Shown: positions 1 through 9,582, counted from the stretch's first letter. The stretch is 64,000 bases of DNA from Pantoea allii (GCF_002307475.1 NZ_NTMH01000047.1:1-64000), one strand, 5' to 3'. Made by a program: numbers and translations. The notes: generated from the sequence alone by a model not told the origin.

Positions 1-1719
1 CATCTCCAGCACCTGGCCCTGTGCTTTCGTCTGGCCATCAGCGCTGATGAACATCCCTTTGTGTGCCCGGATGGCTCCCCACTTATCCGTCCGCAGCTCA
101 AAACCCTCACCGCGCTTCTGCTTCTCAGCATCCACTAAATGTCCGAGATTCAGCTGGCTCTTGCCGCCGTATTCGGTGGAAATCTTGATGTGCTCTTTAC
201 CGCGCTCGTCATCGAGGCGGATTTTGTTGTTCGCCGGGGTACGCAGCACGTTACGTTTGTAGTTGCGGATGGTCACGTGGTCACCGTGGGCCGAGTCGTG
301 CAGCACGCCTGCGATGTACGGCCGGTCCGGGTTGCCGTCCTCAAAGCCAATCGCCACCTCCGTGCCCGCCAGCAGCGGCAGGTGCAGACCGTAGGTGTCC
401 CCGGCATACGGGCGGGACTGGCGTACCCACAGGCTCTCGAATCCGGTTTCCCAGTTATCGCGGTCGAACAGCATGTTTACCCGGTAGCGGCCGTCTTTAT
501 CAATGTGGCCGTAGGTGTCGTTTTCGGTGGTGCTGGTGACGCGCGCCGGTACGGTGCCGGCCATCACCGGGCGTAAGCCCGGCTCCGGGCGGAAGCAAAA
601 ATCCGTGCTGTCCGGGATGCCCTCAAAATGCACGCGAAAGTCTTCATCCCGCCGCGCCCGGCTGTGCATCGCCGTGATGACCACGCCCTGCGCAAACACC
701 TCCGCCACTTCATAACCGCCGGTGACTTTCAGCACCTGACCCGGAGAGAGGGTCGGGCAGCTGGTGATGGCCCGGGTCTGCGTCTGGCCGTTCAGGTAAC
801 GCTCATGCCGGATGCGGGCATAAAACGCACCGGACTCCGGTGCCGGACTGCGGTCACAGGTACGGCCCGGTGACAGGTAGTTATCCGCCCAGTGGTAGGC
901 ATCGCCGTAGGTGGTCGCATCCCCGCGGGTCACGTCCACCAGAGCGTTCATGTCTTCCGTGGCCTGACGGTAGTTGTAGTCCCGGGTGCTGACCTGCTTC
1001 TGCACCACGCTGTGATGACTCTCCATCCCCCACACCGAATCCACGCCCTGCGAGTGCTGCCCCGACGGCGGCACCGACGGCAGCGTCAGGCCTTTCTCAT
1101 AGCCCTGCTGACCGTCGCAGAACTCCACCACGTCGATGTTCAGGCGCGTGTCGGTGGTGAAGCGGAACCAGATACCGACCTCGCCCAGCAGGCGGGTGAT
1201 GAAGTGCAGGTCGTCCTCACCGTACTGCATCACCTGCTCACGGCGCGGGTACTCTTTTGACAGCGAGAACAGAAAATCCTGACCGCGCATGTTGTGGCGC
1301 CCGCGCAGAATTTTTTCCACAATCTGCGGCACCGACATGTCCTGGTAGATGGCGTTCTGGTGCGAACGGTCAAGCAGCGCCAGGCGCGGCCGGAGCGTCA
1401 GGGCATAGCGGGTTTCCTCTTTAGAAGTGCTGAGGCGCTCAAAGCCGGTCACCACGCCCTGAATCACCCGTAACGTCTGCTGCACTTTACTACCGAAACC
1501 CGTGTCAGCCGGGGCCTGCAGCGTCAGGGAACCGGGCTTCATCAGCATCATCTCTTTGCTGATGGCATGGTCTGTACAGGTGAATTCAATCCGGTAGCGG
1601 AACGGTCTGCTTAAGGCTTCATCGCCTTCAAAAGCCAGCACATCAAGCTCTGCGCCACATCCCTTCACCGAAAGCCGGTGGTGGTTGTGACTGAATCTTA
1701 TGGGGGGATTGTTGCTCAT
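1..1719 (-). CDS. vgrG: Type VI secretion tip protein VgrG (5' part, truncated by window edge)
   Basis: The first 573 codons of a VgrG spike protein are visible; the rest lies left of the window. VgrG trimers cap the Hcp tube of the type VI secretion system and carry effectors into target cells. The N-terminal part is a gp27-like base (typical segments FRYRIEFTC, FERLSTS, RLALLDRS and WFRFTTDTRLNIDVVE). A gp5-like OB-fold follows, with GHIDKDGRYRVNMLFDRD and VRQSRPYAG at about residues 410-450, then the start of the needle-like repeat region (NKIRLDDERGKEHIKIS). The start ATG at 1717-1719 has a strong AAGGAG site about 8 bases upstream. The C-terminus, which would show any fused effector domain, is not in the window. 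The family call is very secure. Confidence 0.95.
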   Translation of the reverse strand, partial: MSNNPPIRFSHNHHRLSVKGCGAELDVLAFEGDEALSRPFRYRIEFTCTDHAISKEMMLMKPGSLTLQAPADTGFGSKVQQTLRVIQGVVTGFERLSTSKEETRYALTLRPRLALLDRSHQNAIYQDMSVPQIVEKILRGRHNMRGQDFLFSLSKEYPRREQVMQYGEDDLHFITRLLGEVGIWFRFTTDTRLNIDVVEFCDGQQGYEKGLTLPSVPPSGQHSQGVDSVWGMESHHSVVQKQVSTRDYNYRQATEDMNALVDVTRGDATTYGDAYHWADNYLSPGRTCDRSPAPESGAFYARIRHERYLNGQTQTRAITSCPTLSPGQVLKVTGGYEVAEVFAQGVVITAMHSRARRDEDFRVHFEGIPDSTDFCFRPEPGLRPVMAGTVPARVTSTTENDTYGHIDKDGRYRVNMLFDRDNWETGFESLWVRQSRPYAGDTYGLHLPLLAGTEVAIGFEDGNPDRPYIAGVLHDSAHGDHVTIRNYKRNVLRTPANNKIRLDDERGKEHIKISTEYGGKSQLNLGHLVDAEKQKRGEGFELRTDKWGAIRAHKGMFISADGQTKAQGQVLEM

Positions 1720-3489
1720 ATGTCCACTCCTTGTGTCCGGTCAATTTCCAACGAGACAGCGTCTTCCTCGCATCATTCCAGCGTCAGCGAGGTCAGCATC
1801 TGTTTTTCCGCTATATCAGTCAGCCACCTGACTCATTTCAGGCAGTATTTGCTGAGTCAACAGGCTGTTACCCGCCAGAGAAGCTAATAACCCTGCTTCC
1901 TGCACCACTTATATGAATACTTTTCGAAAGCTACAGACGGTGTTGAGGTTTTTGTTTGCCGTGCCCGCCGCACAAATCCTGTCTGAGGACATCCCTATCC
2001 CATTTGTTGCGGCGCGCCAGTAACATCAGATGCCTTTACTCTGCTCCAGCAGTTTCAGCCGCCAGTGCTTAGGCAGCATTTCTGCGCACGCGGATTTGGC
2101 ACAGGCAGACAGCGGCTTCCCTGGCATGGGCACAATAAGCATTCAAACGGTGTAACAGACTGGCTGGGTTTTCTATTTTTTGCTCTTCCGAAGGATTCCG
2201 GGCACGCTACCGCCCTTCGCTGTTTCCCGTTATGGGGAACTCACAGCGCGCGGGGTCAGGCAGACAGTTTTTTGCTCAACGTTCGAAAAGGTTCTCAGCC
2301 AAAAAGAAAGGCCGACAACTCCGGTATCTGTCTTGAAGCTTGCTCAGAAAAACCTTTCGTATTCACAACGTGAGACTGATTTTGTTTTCACCGCCTTTAC
2401 CTGCACACGTATTTTTAACAGTCAGATGAGTTTTCGGTAATATTCGAAAACACCGGCGTTGAGGTTAGTTTTATTAACGATGAGTTTTTGCATATGACCA
2501 GGCGCCCGACGCCCTGGCCGTTACGGCAATCATCCCTCACCGGGCACCTCAGGGAGGGGATTTATTGCTTACCGGCTCCGGCTTTATGCAGATATTTTTT
2601 AGATGGGTACGTGCTTCTGACGCGTTATTCTGGAAATCTTGATCCATTACATTATCCTTGTATCGCTGTAAGCAGCCGGGACACCTCCGTGTCCTGCGGA
2701 CAATAATAGGACAATCTTCAACCAGATATCAAATCAATAGATTATTGCGCTAATGTTATAATTTAATTGAATTTTTAATTCCAATTTTAACATTAATTTC
2801 TGTCAACTTTAAACAACCATAAAAACAAACAAAAAAATTTATTCACCAAAAATAAATGCAAATAACATCTTTATTAAAAATGTTGTAAACCTGACTGATG
2901 CGAGCGTTTTTTTAAAATCTTCTTTACCTGGCAGGAAAAGCCTCAACAGAAAACAAAGCAATGGAAATGCTGACGTATTAAATTACAGTTAAAAAACCAA
3001 TTTTTTTAATTTTGATAAAAATAAATTAATTATGTACTGAAAACACAATTACACGCCTGACAGTCACATCGTCAACTACGATCACAGCATAAGCCAGTGC
3101 AGTAAAAAGCACGGCGCGCGCTGTATTACAAAACAACGAAAAGCGCATTCCAGAAGACAGCCCTGGCCTGACATTCATACATGCCAGAACCTTAATGCTG
3201 ACCCATAACCGCTGGATTGCAGACGAAGGGTAACGGAACAGAAAAGCGAAACCCTCGCTGAATGAGAGCCATTCATTCACCAAGGTAATCTGATATTCGG
3301 TTACAGAGAGAACTTATTAAGGAGTCTGTAAGGTGTAAAAGACAGGCACCAGAAGCATTGGCGAACACAACTATCCTGTTCGAAAGCGGCCGAAAGCACC
3401 AAAGAGACCCAGCGATGGGGTGCACCGGAATGCTTACAGGCTGCCAGTGCCTTGTTGAGAAAGGCGCTGGCAGTTCTGGCCCGAAGCTG
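1720..3489. other. Long gap upstream of vgrG with no convincing gene
   Basis: About 1.77 kb between vgrG and the cold-shock-domain gene. The open frames here (for example 2065-2373 plus and 3026-3283 minus) lack good ribosome-binding sites and recognisable motifs. The part from about 2700 to 3050 is very AT-rich, with runs of A and T, as expected for silenced or horizontally acquired DNA. A 38-codon minus-strand frame ending near 2032 reads like protein (ends KLLEQSKGI) but is too short to call. It may be a regulatory region for vgrG, decayed coding DNA, or both. Confidence 0.5.
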
Positions 3490-3972
3490 TCAGACCTTGA
3501 GCAGTTTCACCGTGGCATCGATATCAATCTCATCCTCAGAGAAGATTAAGGTCGCCCCCTGAAAAGTGGTGATCGCCAGTTTCTTCAGCGTACGCATCTC
3601 ATCGGCCTGGTCGGCTGATTTGGGTTTGATATTGTTCATCAGAATGCCCACAGACAGCACTGTATTTTCTTTATCAATGCGGCTACTGGCAGGGACTTCT
3701 TCGCTGTAAACCACAAAAGACTTAATGGCGGTAAGCTTAAGCCGCTCGCCCGCAATGAAGATGTATTTGCTTTCCGGCAGGACTTTCACCGCATACGCCG
3801 ACAGCCCTTTATTGTTCGTGGTGGGCTCAAACGTGACCGACGCATCTTTCTTAATCAGATCAGGGTTGGCGACCTTAATCACGTGAAAATAGCGGTTATC
3901 GCCGTTTTCATCTTTTATAAAGCCAAAGCCTTTATCCTGAAACCAGGTTGTGATTGTTCCATTCATCGCCAT
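3490..3972 (-). CDS. Cold-shock-domain protein with extra C-terminal domain
   Basis: A 160-residue protein. Residues 3-65 are a cold-shock (OB-fold) domain, with the RNP1-like motif KGFGFI near residue 14. The second RNA-binding motif reads YFHV rather than the usual VFVHF. About 90 further residues follow, forming a mixed alpha/beta segment (IAGERLKLTAIKSF ... LIFSEDEIDIDATVKLL) that I do not recognise. Classic CspA proteins are about 70 residues, so this is not a simple Csp. It probably binds single-stranded RNA or DNA; the role of the C-terminal part is unknown. Two in-frame starts (3972 and 3966) are possible, and AGGT/AGGCGG just upstream fits either. The gene stands alone, divergent from the HAD gene. 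Confidence 0.8.
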   Translation of the reverse strand: MAMNGTITTWFQDKGFGFIKDENGDNRYFHVIKVANPDLIKKDASVTFEPTTNNKGLSAYAVKVLPESKYIFIAGERLKLTAIKSFVVYSEEVPASSRIDKENTVLSVGILMNNIKPKSADQADEMRTLKKLAITTFQGATLIFSEDEIDIDATVKLLKV

Positions 3973-4265
3973 TACCGCCTACCTAATCGTTAATCTACTC
4001 AATTTTTTCAGCGCGCAGTGTAAAACACAATGCAGGCGCAAACTACGCCTTTGGGCTAAGTCGGGCTGATAAATTTCTGCGCTGCCGGTGGGCGGCCCCG
4101 GGGAACGACGCTGACGAAGCCATCGGGGCATGATTAACGCTATGCGGATAATGCCGCGTGCTATGGCGAATTGAGCAAAAACCACTCCATTCAGTGGTCA
4201 ATAAGAAATTATCTGTTCGCTCACCACGATATACTTCTTTTATACAAATGAAAGGGGTTAATCAC

Positions 4266-4931
4266 ATGATTTATAAACCAAAATTTATCAGCTTCGATTG
4301 CTATGGAACGCTAATTAATTTTGAAATGGGACCGACAGCAAAAACACTTTTTGCCGATCGCATCGCAGAACAGCGGATGCCCGCCTTTCTTGAAAGCTTT
4401 CGTTTCTATCGTCTTGATGAAGTGCTGGGCGACTGGAAGCCCTTTTTCCAGGTGGTGGAAAACGCCATTCAGCGGGCCTGTAAAGCTCATGATGTGGATT
4501 ACCGCGATACTGACGCGCAGGCCCTCTATGACGCCGTGCCCACCTGGCAGCCGCATCCTCACGTTGTGGAAACGCTGGAACTGATATCCCAACATTTTCC
4601 TTTAGTGATCCTGTCGAATTCGATGACCGATCTTATCCCACACAGCGTCGCCCATCTTAAAGCGCCCTTTCATGCTGTCTATACGGCAGAAGAGGCGCGT
4701 GCCTATAAGCCGCGTGCGCAGATTTTTGAATACATGTTTGACCAACTGGGCTGCGGGCCAGAACACATCATGCACTGCTCCTCCAGCTTCCGTTATGACC
4801 TGATGACGGCATCTGACCTCGGCTTTATGGGCAAAGCATTTATCGATCGTGGGCATGAGCCCGCCGTCGACGGCTATGGCGTTGAACGGCTCACCAACTT
4901 CCGCCAGCTTGCCGGCCTGTTGGGCCTTTGA
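4266..4931 (+). CDS. HAD-superfamily hydrolase, type II haloacid dehalogenase-like
   Basis: A 221-residue HAD protein. Motif I is FDCYGTLINFE near the N-terminus, with nucleophile and acid/base at the first Asp and its +2 residue. Motif II is LSNSM, the lysine is in the AYKPR segment, and the C-terminal region SSFRYDLMTASDLGF is typical of type II 2-haloacid dehalogenases. The second motif I position is Cys-Tyr-Gly rather than Asp-x-Asp, the dehalogenase pattern, so C-halogen or C-X hydrolysis is as likely as phosphatase action. ATG 4266 is chosen because AAAGGGG lies about 9 bases upstream and the HAD motif begins only a few residues in; the longer open frame adds non-homologous residues. 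It is the first gene of a tight set with the kinase and PLP enzyme, which suggests it handles an intermediate of their pathway. Confidence 0.85.
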   Translation: MIYKPKFISFDCYGTLINFEMGPTAKTLFADRIAEQRMPAFLESFRFYRLDEVLGDWKPFFQVVENAIQRACKAHDVDYRDTDAQALYDAVPTWQPHPHVVETLELISQHFPLVILSNSMTDLIPHSVAHLKAPFHAVYTAEEARAYKPRAQIFEYMFDQLGCGPEHIMHCSSSFRYDLMTASDLGFMGKAFIDRGHEPAVDGYGVERLTNFRQLAGLLGL

Positions 4932-4962
4932 TTTGTCTCCAAAGACGGTAAAGCGAGGGAAA

Positions 4963-6012
4963 ATGATGCTTGATGAACACACCAACCCTGCTGTCGCATT
5001 GAGCACAGCCGCGCCGGCCCTCTCACTTCCGGCCATTCAATCTTTAGTGTCTGAAATGTATGGCATTGAGGGCAACATTCGGTCACTGGCCAGTGAGCGC
5101 GATCAGAACTGTTGCATCGAGCAGGCAGACGGCACGCGCTATGTGTTGAAGATCAGTAATCCCTCTGAAGCGCTGTCGATTGTGGATTTCCAGATTAAGG
5201 CGCTCAACCATGTCGCTGAGGTTGCACCCGACCTGCTGATTCCGCGTGTTGTGCGGACGCGCAAAGGACAAGATTGTGACAACGTCACTCTTGCTGATGG
5301 CGCAAAAACCACTGTCAGGATGCTGACCTATCTGGACGGGATGCAGGTTAAGGACACGGACCGAACGCCTGCACAACGTCGTTCCATGGGCACCTGCCTC
5401 GCCCAGCTCGATCTGGCTTTACAGGGTTTCACACATCCTGCCGCCAGCCACGATCTACTGTGGAACGTTTCTGCCGCACATCGTCTGATGGATAAGCTGG
5501 AAGAACTCGTCGACCCCACGCGCCGCAGGCTGGCGGAGAAATTTATGACGCGTTTCACCACGCACGTCCTGCCGCGCCTGTCGGCAATCAGGGCGCAGGT
5601 CATCCATAACGATTTTCACCTCTACAACGTGATGGTGGCACCAGAGGAGCAGGACCGCATTACCGGGATTATCGATTTTGGCGACATGCTTTATGCCCCA
5701 CTGGTGGGCGAAGTCGCGACCGCTGCGGCCTTTCAAATGTCAGGCCAGCCCGATCCGTTTGAAGGCGCGGCCCAGTTCGTGGGTGCCTATCACAAAACGC
5801 TCCCGCTCAACGACATGGAGCAAGACATCGTTACCGATCTGATGGCCACCCGTCATCTGATTACCGTCCTGATTACCGAATGGCGCGCGGTCCGCTATCC
5901 CCATAACCGCGCCTATATCATGCGTCATAATCCAGCCGCCTGGGAGGCGCTGTCCTTCATGGCGGATCTGTCTCGCGATGCGGCACGTGACCGATTGCTG
6001 ACTGAACTCTGA
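4963..6012 (+). CDS. APH-family small-molecule kinase, hydroxylysine-kinase-like
   Basis: About 349 residues of the aminoglycoside phosphotransferase/choline kinase fold. ATP-binding Lys is near residue 63 (YVLKIS), the catalytic loop is IHNDFHLYN (Asp about 217, Asn about 222), and the metal-binding Asp is in GIIDFGD near 238. The VIHNDFH...IIDFGD arrangement matches the human AGPHD1-type hydroxylysine kinase group better than antibiotic kinases. It begins 31 bases after the HAD gene and is followed after 14 bases by a class III PLP enzyme of the kind that removes phosphate and ammonia from phosphorylated amino alcohols. A pathway role in phosphorylating such a substrate is therefore inferred. 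GAGGGA lies just upstream; its spacing slightly favours the second ATG at 4966 over 4963. Confidence 0.82.
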   Translation: MMLDEHTNPAVALSTAAPALSLPAIQSLVSEMYGIEGNIRSLASERDQNCCIEQADGTRYVLKISNPSEALSIVDFQIKALNHVAEVAPDLLIPRVVRTRKGQDCDNVTLADGAKTTVRMLTYLDGMQVKDTDRTPAQRRSMGTCLAQLDLALQGFTHPAASHDLLWNVSAAHRLMDKLEELVDPTRRRLAEKFMTRFTTHVLPRLSAIRAQVIHNDFHLYNVMVAPEEQDRITGIIDFGDMLYAPLVGEVATAAAFQMSGQPDPFEGAAQFVGAYHKTLPLNDMEQDIVTDLMATRHLITVLITEWRAVRYPHNRAYIMRHNPAAWEALSFMADLSRDAARDRLLTEL

Positions 6013-6026
6013 AACGGGAGAAATTA

Positions 6027-7394
6027 ATGAAAAGCACCACCGATCTTAATATGGTAAACGCCTATATCCCCGGTCAGGCCGACGTGGGACCGGAAACGGC
6101 CGCGATGATCGAAAGGCGCGATGCGCTGTTGGGTCCGGCTTATCGTCTGATGTACGAGCATCCCTTACACATCGTGCGCGGTGAAGGCGTGTGGCTTATC
6201 GATCCTGAAGGCCGTCGCTACCTGGACATTTATAACAATGTGACCTCACTTGGGCATTGTCATCCTGCCGTCACCGAGGCCATTTGTCAGCAGGTTAAAA
6301 CCCTCGCGACGAATACCCGCTACCTGCACGACACCATTCTGGAACTGGCCGAACGTCTGCTGGCAACCGTGCCGGAAACGGCGCTTGCGCATCTGATGCT
6401 GACCTGCACAGGCAGTGAAGCCAACGATCTGGCCTACCGTATTGCCAAAATACGGACCGGCGGCACCGGCATCATCGTGACCGAAACTGCTTACCATGGC
6501 ATCACGGACGCGGTTTCTCAGTTCTCGCCCTCGCTGGGCACCTCGGTTGACCTTGGACCTCATGTGCGTCTGGTGCCCGCGCCCCGTCTCTACCATGCCG
6601 AGGGGGCCGATCTCGGCGAGCGCTTCACGCGTGATGTCGAAAACGCCATTGCCGATCTGCAGCGCCACGGCATTAAGCCCGCCGCGCTGATCGTCGATTC
6701 GCTGTTTACCAGCGATGGCATCCTGCCTGGCACAGCGGGTTTCCTGAAAGGCGCGGTCGATGCCATCAAACAGGCCGGAGGATTGTTTATTGCCGACGAG
6801 GTGCAACCCGGCTTCGGACGCACGGGCGAAAACATGTGGGGCTTTCAGCGTCACAACGTCATCCCGGACATCGTTACGCTGGGCAAACCGATGGGCAACG
6901 GTCAACCGATTGCCGGGCTGCTGGCCACGGCTGACGTTCTGGCAGAGTTCGGTCAACGCGCCCGTTATTTCAATACCTTTGCGGGCAATACGGTCTCCTG
7001 TGCCGCCGCGCTGGCCGTCCTGAAAACCATTGAACAGGATGACCTGATTGCCCATGCCCGCAAGGTAGGCGCGCTTCTGCTTGAGGGCATTACCGCCCTC
7101 AGTCACAAGCATGAAGCCATCGGCGATGTGCGTGGCGCGGGCCTCTTTGTTGGCGTGGAACTGGTTTCCGATCGCCCTTCCCGTACCCCGGACCGCTGGC
7201 TAACCAGTCAGGTGGTGAACAGAATGCGCCAGAAAGGTGTCTTGCTGAGTGCATGCGCAATGGGACATAACGTGCTGAAGATTCGTCCGCCCCTGGTGTT
7301 GACGGCGGAACAGGCGCAAATGATAATCGAGGTACTCGATCAGTCGTTAACGGAAGCGACTGCCGCCAGGGCGTCACAGCCCATTCCGAGGTAA
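6027..7394 (+). CDS. Class III PLP-dependent aminotransferase / phospho-lyase-like enzyme
   Basis: A 455-residue fold-type I PLP enzyme. It shows the GSEAND phosphate-binding loop (residues 129-134), FIADEVQPGFGRTG with cofactor Asp 257, and the Schiff-base lysine in LGKPMGNG (Lys 287). LGKPMGNGxP and the early YNNVTSLGHCHP segment resemble the AGXT2L1/AGXT2L2 subgroup (ethanolamine-phosphate and 5-phosphohydroxylysine phospho-lyases) as well as ordinary class III transaminases. The kinase encoded immediately upstream makes the phospho-lyase reading attractive: phosphate and ammonium would be eliminated to give an aldehyde. GGGAGA precedes the ATG. An Lrp-type regulator follows 10 bases after the stop. 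The substrate cannot be read from sequence. Confidence 0.85.
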   Translation: MKSTTDLNMVNAYIPGQADVGPETAAMIERRDALLGPAYRLMYEHPLHIVRGEGVWLIDPEGRRYLDIYNNVTSLGHCHPAVTEAICQQVKTLATNTRYLHDTILELAERLLATVPETALAHLMLTCTGSEANDLAYRIAKIRTGGTGIIVTETAYHGITDAVSQFSPSLGTSVDLGPHVRLVPAPRLYHAEGADLGERFTRDVENAIADLQRHGIKPAALIVDSLFTSDGILPGTAGFLKGAVDAIKQAGGLFIADEVQPGFGRTGENMWGFQRHNVIPDIVTLGKPMGNGQPIAGLLATADVLAEFGQRARYFNTFAGNTVSCAAALAVLKTIEQDDLIAHARKVGALLLEGITALSHKHEAIGDVRGAGLFVGVELVSDRPSRTPDRWLTSQVVNRMRQKGVLLSACAMGHNVLKIRPPLVLTAEQAQMIIEVLDQSLTEATAARASQPIPR

Positions 7395-7404
7395 TCACCT
7401 GTCT

Positions 7405-7914
7405 ATGTCACATCCTAAGCCTCTCGATCGTACTGATATCAGAATACTTGAGCATCTTCAGCGCGAGGGGCGTTGTTCAATAGTTGAACTGGCTGAGGCG
7501 ATTAGCCTCAGCCCCAGTCCCTGTTTAGCGCGTACCCGGCGCCTGGAACAAAGCGGCATTATTTCGGGTTACGCCGCCAGGGTCACGCTGAACAAACTGG
7601 GCAACAATCTGGTGGTGTTTTCCGAGATCACGCTCAACAGCCATTATCCTGCCGATTTTATTAAATTTGAATCCGGCGCCTGTCAGTACCGGGAGATCGT
7701 GGAGTGCTATAACATCAGCGGCGGCTACGACTATCTGTTGAAAATCATCGCTCCCAATTTATACAAGTTTCAGGACCTGATGGAGCGTTTGCTGGAAGAT
7801 GAGATTGGCATAGCAAAATTCGCCAGCCGCGTGGTACTTCGGCAACCCTGGCAGTGGCGCGAGGAGCCGCTAACCGAGATTGCGACCGGCCAGACAAGCT
7901 GGAAGCAAGGCTAA
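7405..7914 (+). CDS. Lrp/AsnC-family transcriptional regulator
   Basis: A 169-residue regulator. The N-terminal winged helix (LDRTDIRILEHLQREGR ... SPSPCLARTRRLEQSGII) is followed by a C-terminal RAM/AsnC ligand-binding beta-alpha domain (EIVECYNISGGYDYLLKI). This family usually binds an amino acid and controls neighbouring transport or catabolic genes. Here the gene lies directly behind the HAD/kinase/PLP set and on the same strand, so it probably senses the amino-acid-like substrate of that pathway and may be co-transcribed with it. No strong ribosome-binding site precedes the ATG, which fits coupling to the upstream gene. Confidence 0.9.
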   Translation: MSHPKPLDRTDIRILEHLQREGRCSIVELAEAISLSPSPCLARTRRLEQSGIISGYAARVTLNKLGNNLVVFSEITLNSHYPADFIKFESGACQYREIVECYNISGGYDYLLKIIAPNLYKFQDLMERLLEDEIGIAKFASRVVLRQPWQWREEPLTEIATGQTSWKQG

Positions 7915-8118
7915 CGGCGCGCCCGACATCAGGCAACGTTTTCACTCGCCAGATCATCCATTTTAGGCTCCGGTGGGCAAAGCCAGAGACTCAACAAACG
8001 GCGCGCCTTCCCCGCTCGCGCCTGTGCCGACAGAGACGCTTTACCTCAACGTATTACTGATGCAGCATGGAAAATGGCTATCCCGATGTATAACCTCTGA
8101 ACGGTGTGGGAAATGATC

Positions 8119-8502
8119 ATGCGACTTGAACTGGCTGTCCTGCTATTTGCAGGTTCAACCGCAGCCCCGGCAGCAGCACCTGCCGACCATGCCTGGCAAA
8201 CTTACATGGCTGAACTCACCCGGCAGTGCCCGTCTAAGCACCTGGAATGGCTCGCTCCGGCTGATATTCGTGATGCGCTTGATGATTACAAATCACATCT
8301 GAATACCGATTTACAGCATGCGATGACGGCTTCTGAACATCACCGCTGCCAGGGCGTTTCGGCAGGTGCGACATGTGACAATAGCGGTGACCTGGATATC
8401 GCGCAGAAAAACGGTCTCATCCCCTCTGTGGCGGCCTCTTTTTGTCACCGCTTTGTGAGGTGCAGCAAGCAATCGGACTGCGACAGCCAGAGCGCACCCT
8501 GA
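8119..8502 (+). CDS. Small hypothetical secreted, cysteine-containing protein
   Basis: About 127 residues with a short hydrophobic N-terminus (LELAVLLFAGSTAAPAAAPA) that looks like a Sec signal peptide cut near APA. The mature part contains six cysteines (CPSKH, CQGVSAGATC, CHRFVRCSKQSDC), suggesting disulphides in the periplasm. The family is not recognised. ATG 8119 is favoured over 8113 and GTG 8104 because GGGAA lies 6 bases upstream and the signal peptide starts cleanly. It is isolated between the Lrp gene and a convergent LysR gene. Confidence 0.55.
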   Translation: MRLELAVLLFAGSTAAPAAAPADHAWQTYMAELTRQCPSKHLEWLAPADIRDALDDYKSHLNTDLQHAMTASEHHRCQGVSAGATCDNSGDLDIAQKNGLIPSVAASFCHRFVRCSKQSDCDSQSAP

Positions 8503-8673
8503 CGCAGTCTTAAAATTTACTGCGCTTCCTCTGTTAACCCCGACCGAACGGTTTTGTATTAACCCAGCGGGTCGCTCAAGACATCTCCCTTAAAACGCTA
8601 AATCTGCCTGCGCCTTAGCCTGTTCGCGAGCATGGCCCGGCGCACTTGCTGCATCGCATCACGACATGAATCG

Positions 8674-9582
8674 TTAGCACCTGCCTTCATCCGCAAATGC
8701 CTCGCGCTCCTCTTTAAGAAAATCAACAAATGCGCGCAACGGCGCAGACATAAACCGGCTGGGAAAATAGAGCCACGGCCCTTCAAAAGCAGGCCACCAT
8801 GCTTCAAGTAACGGATGGAGTTCGCCTGTCTCAAAGTGAGGCTGAAGCCAGTTTTCAAACGTCGCGATAATGCCCTGGCCTTTTATTGCCAGATCGATCG
8901 CCCCCGACACACCATTGACCCCGATAGTCAGACGTCCGGGCGCATCGACGCGGACAGTTTCTCCGTTATGCGCAAACTCCCATGGGATAAGCGCGCCACT
9001 GGAATATCGCAGGCGAATGCAGTCAAGTTCCGTTAACCTGGCGGGATGTGATGGCGAGCCGTGAGCGGCGAGATAAGCCGGTGACGCCGCCAGCGCTAAA
9101 CGCTGTTGACGAGGGCCGATGGGAATGGCAATGGCATCCTGGGCAAGGTGCTCGCCATAACGTATTCCCGCATCGCAGCCTTCCGATGTGGCTTCGATGA
9201 GGCGATCATCGACCATGATTTCCACCTGTAAGCGCGGATGACGAGCAAGAAACCGATCAATCAGCGCGGGAAGGATATCCACCATGACGGCACCCGTGAC
9301 GTTCAGTTTAAGCACCCCGCGCACCGCCTGCTGAGAGCTGGCAACGTCGTTCAGTATGCTCCGCATTTCGCTGAGGAGTGGCGACATACGTTCGGACAAC
9401 ATCCGGCCGGCTTCAGTCGGCGTTACGCTGCGCGTCGTGCGGATAAAAAGCGGCACGCCAAGGCTCAGCTCAAGCGCGGTCACCCTTTCACTGACGGTAG
9501 AGGGAGACAGCCCCAGCTTTTTGGCTGCCGCACGAAAGCCCTTAGCATTAAACACTGCCAGAAAAATCGATAAATCATTCAT
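8674..9582 (-). CDS. LysR-family transcriptional regulator
   Basis: A 302-residue LysR regulator. The N-terminal helix-turn-helix (FLAVFNAKGFRAAAKKLGLSP, then STVSERVTALELSLGVPLF) is followed by a periplasmic-binding-protein-like effector domain. It is divergently transcribed from the short-chain dehydrogenase at 9736 across a 153-base gap, the classic arrangement for a LysR protein that controls the neighbouring enzyme. The effector is unknown. Confidence 0.92.
   Translation of the reverse strand: MNDLSIFLAVFNAKGFRAAAKKLGLSPSTVSERVTALELSLGVPLFIRTTRSVTPTEAGRMLSERMSPLLSEMRSILNDVASSQQAVRGVLKLNVTGAVMVDILPALIDRFLARHPRLQVEIMVDDRLIEATSEGCDAGIRYGEHLAQDAIAIPIGPRQQRLALAASPAYLAAHGSPSHPARLTELDCIRLRYSSGALIPWEFAHNGETVRVDAPGRLTIGVNGVSGAIDLAIKGQGIIATFENWLQPHFETGELHPLLEAWWPAFEGPWLYFPSRFMSAPLRAFVDFLKEEREAFADEGRC

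Noticed and set aside
139..1260. Several plus-strand frames at the left end
   Set aside because: They lie opposite the vgrG coding sequence, which reads through without a stop for 573 codons and has clear family motifs.
6246..7112. 288-codon minus-strand frame inside the PLP enzyme gene
   Set aside because: It lies opposite an intact class III PLP enzyme with all catalytic motifs; no start signal or recognisable product.
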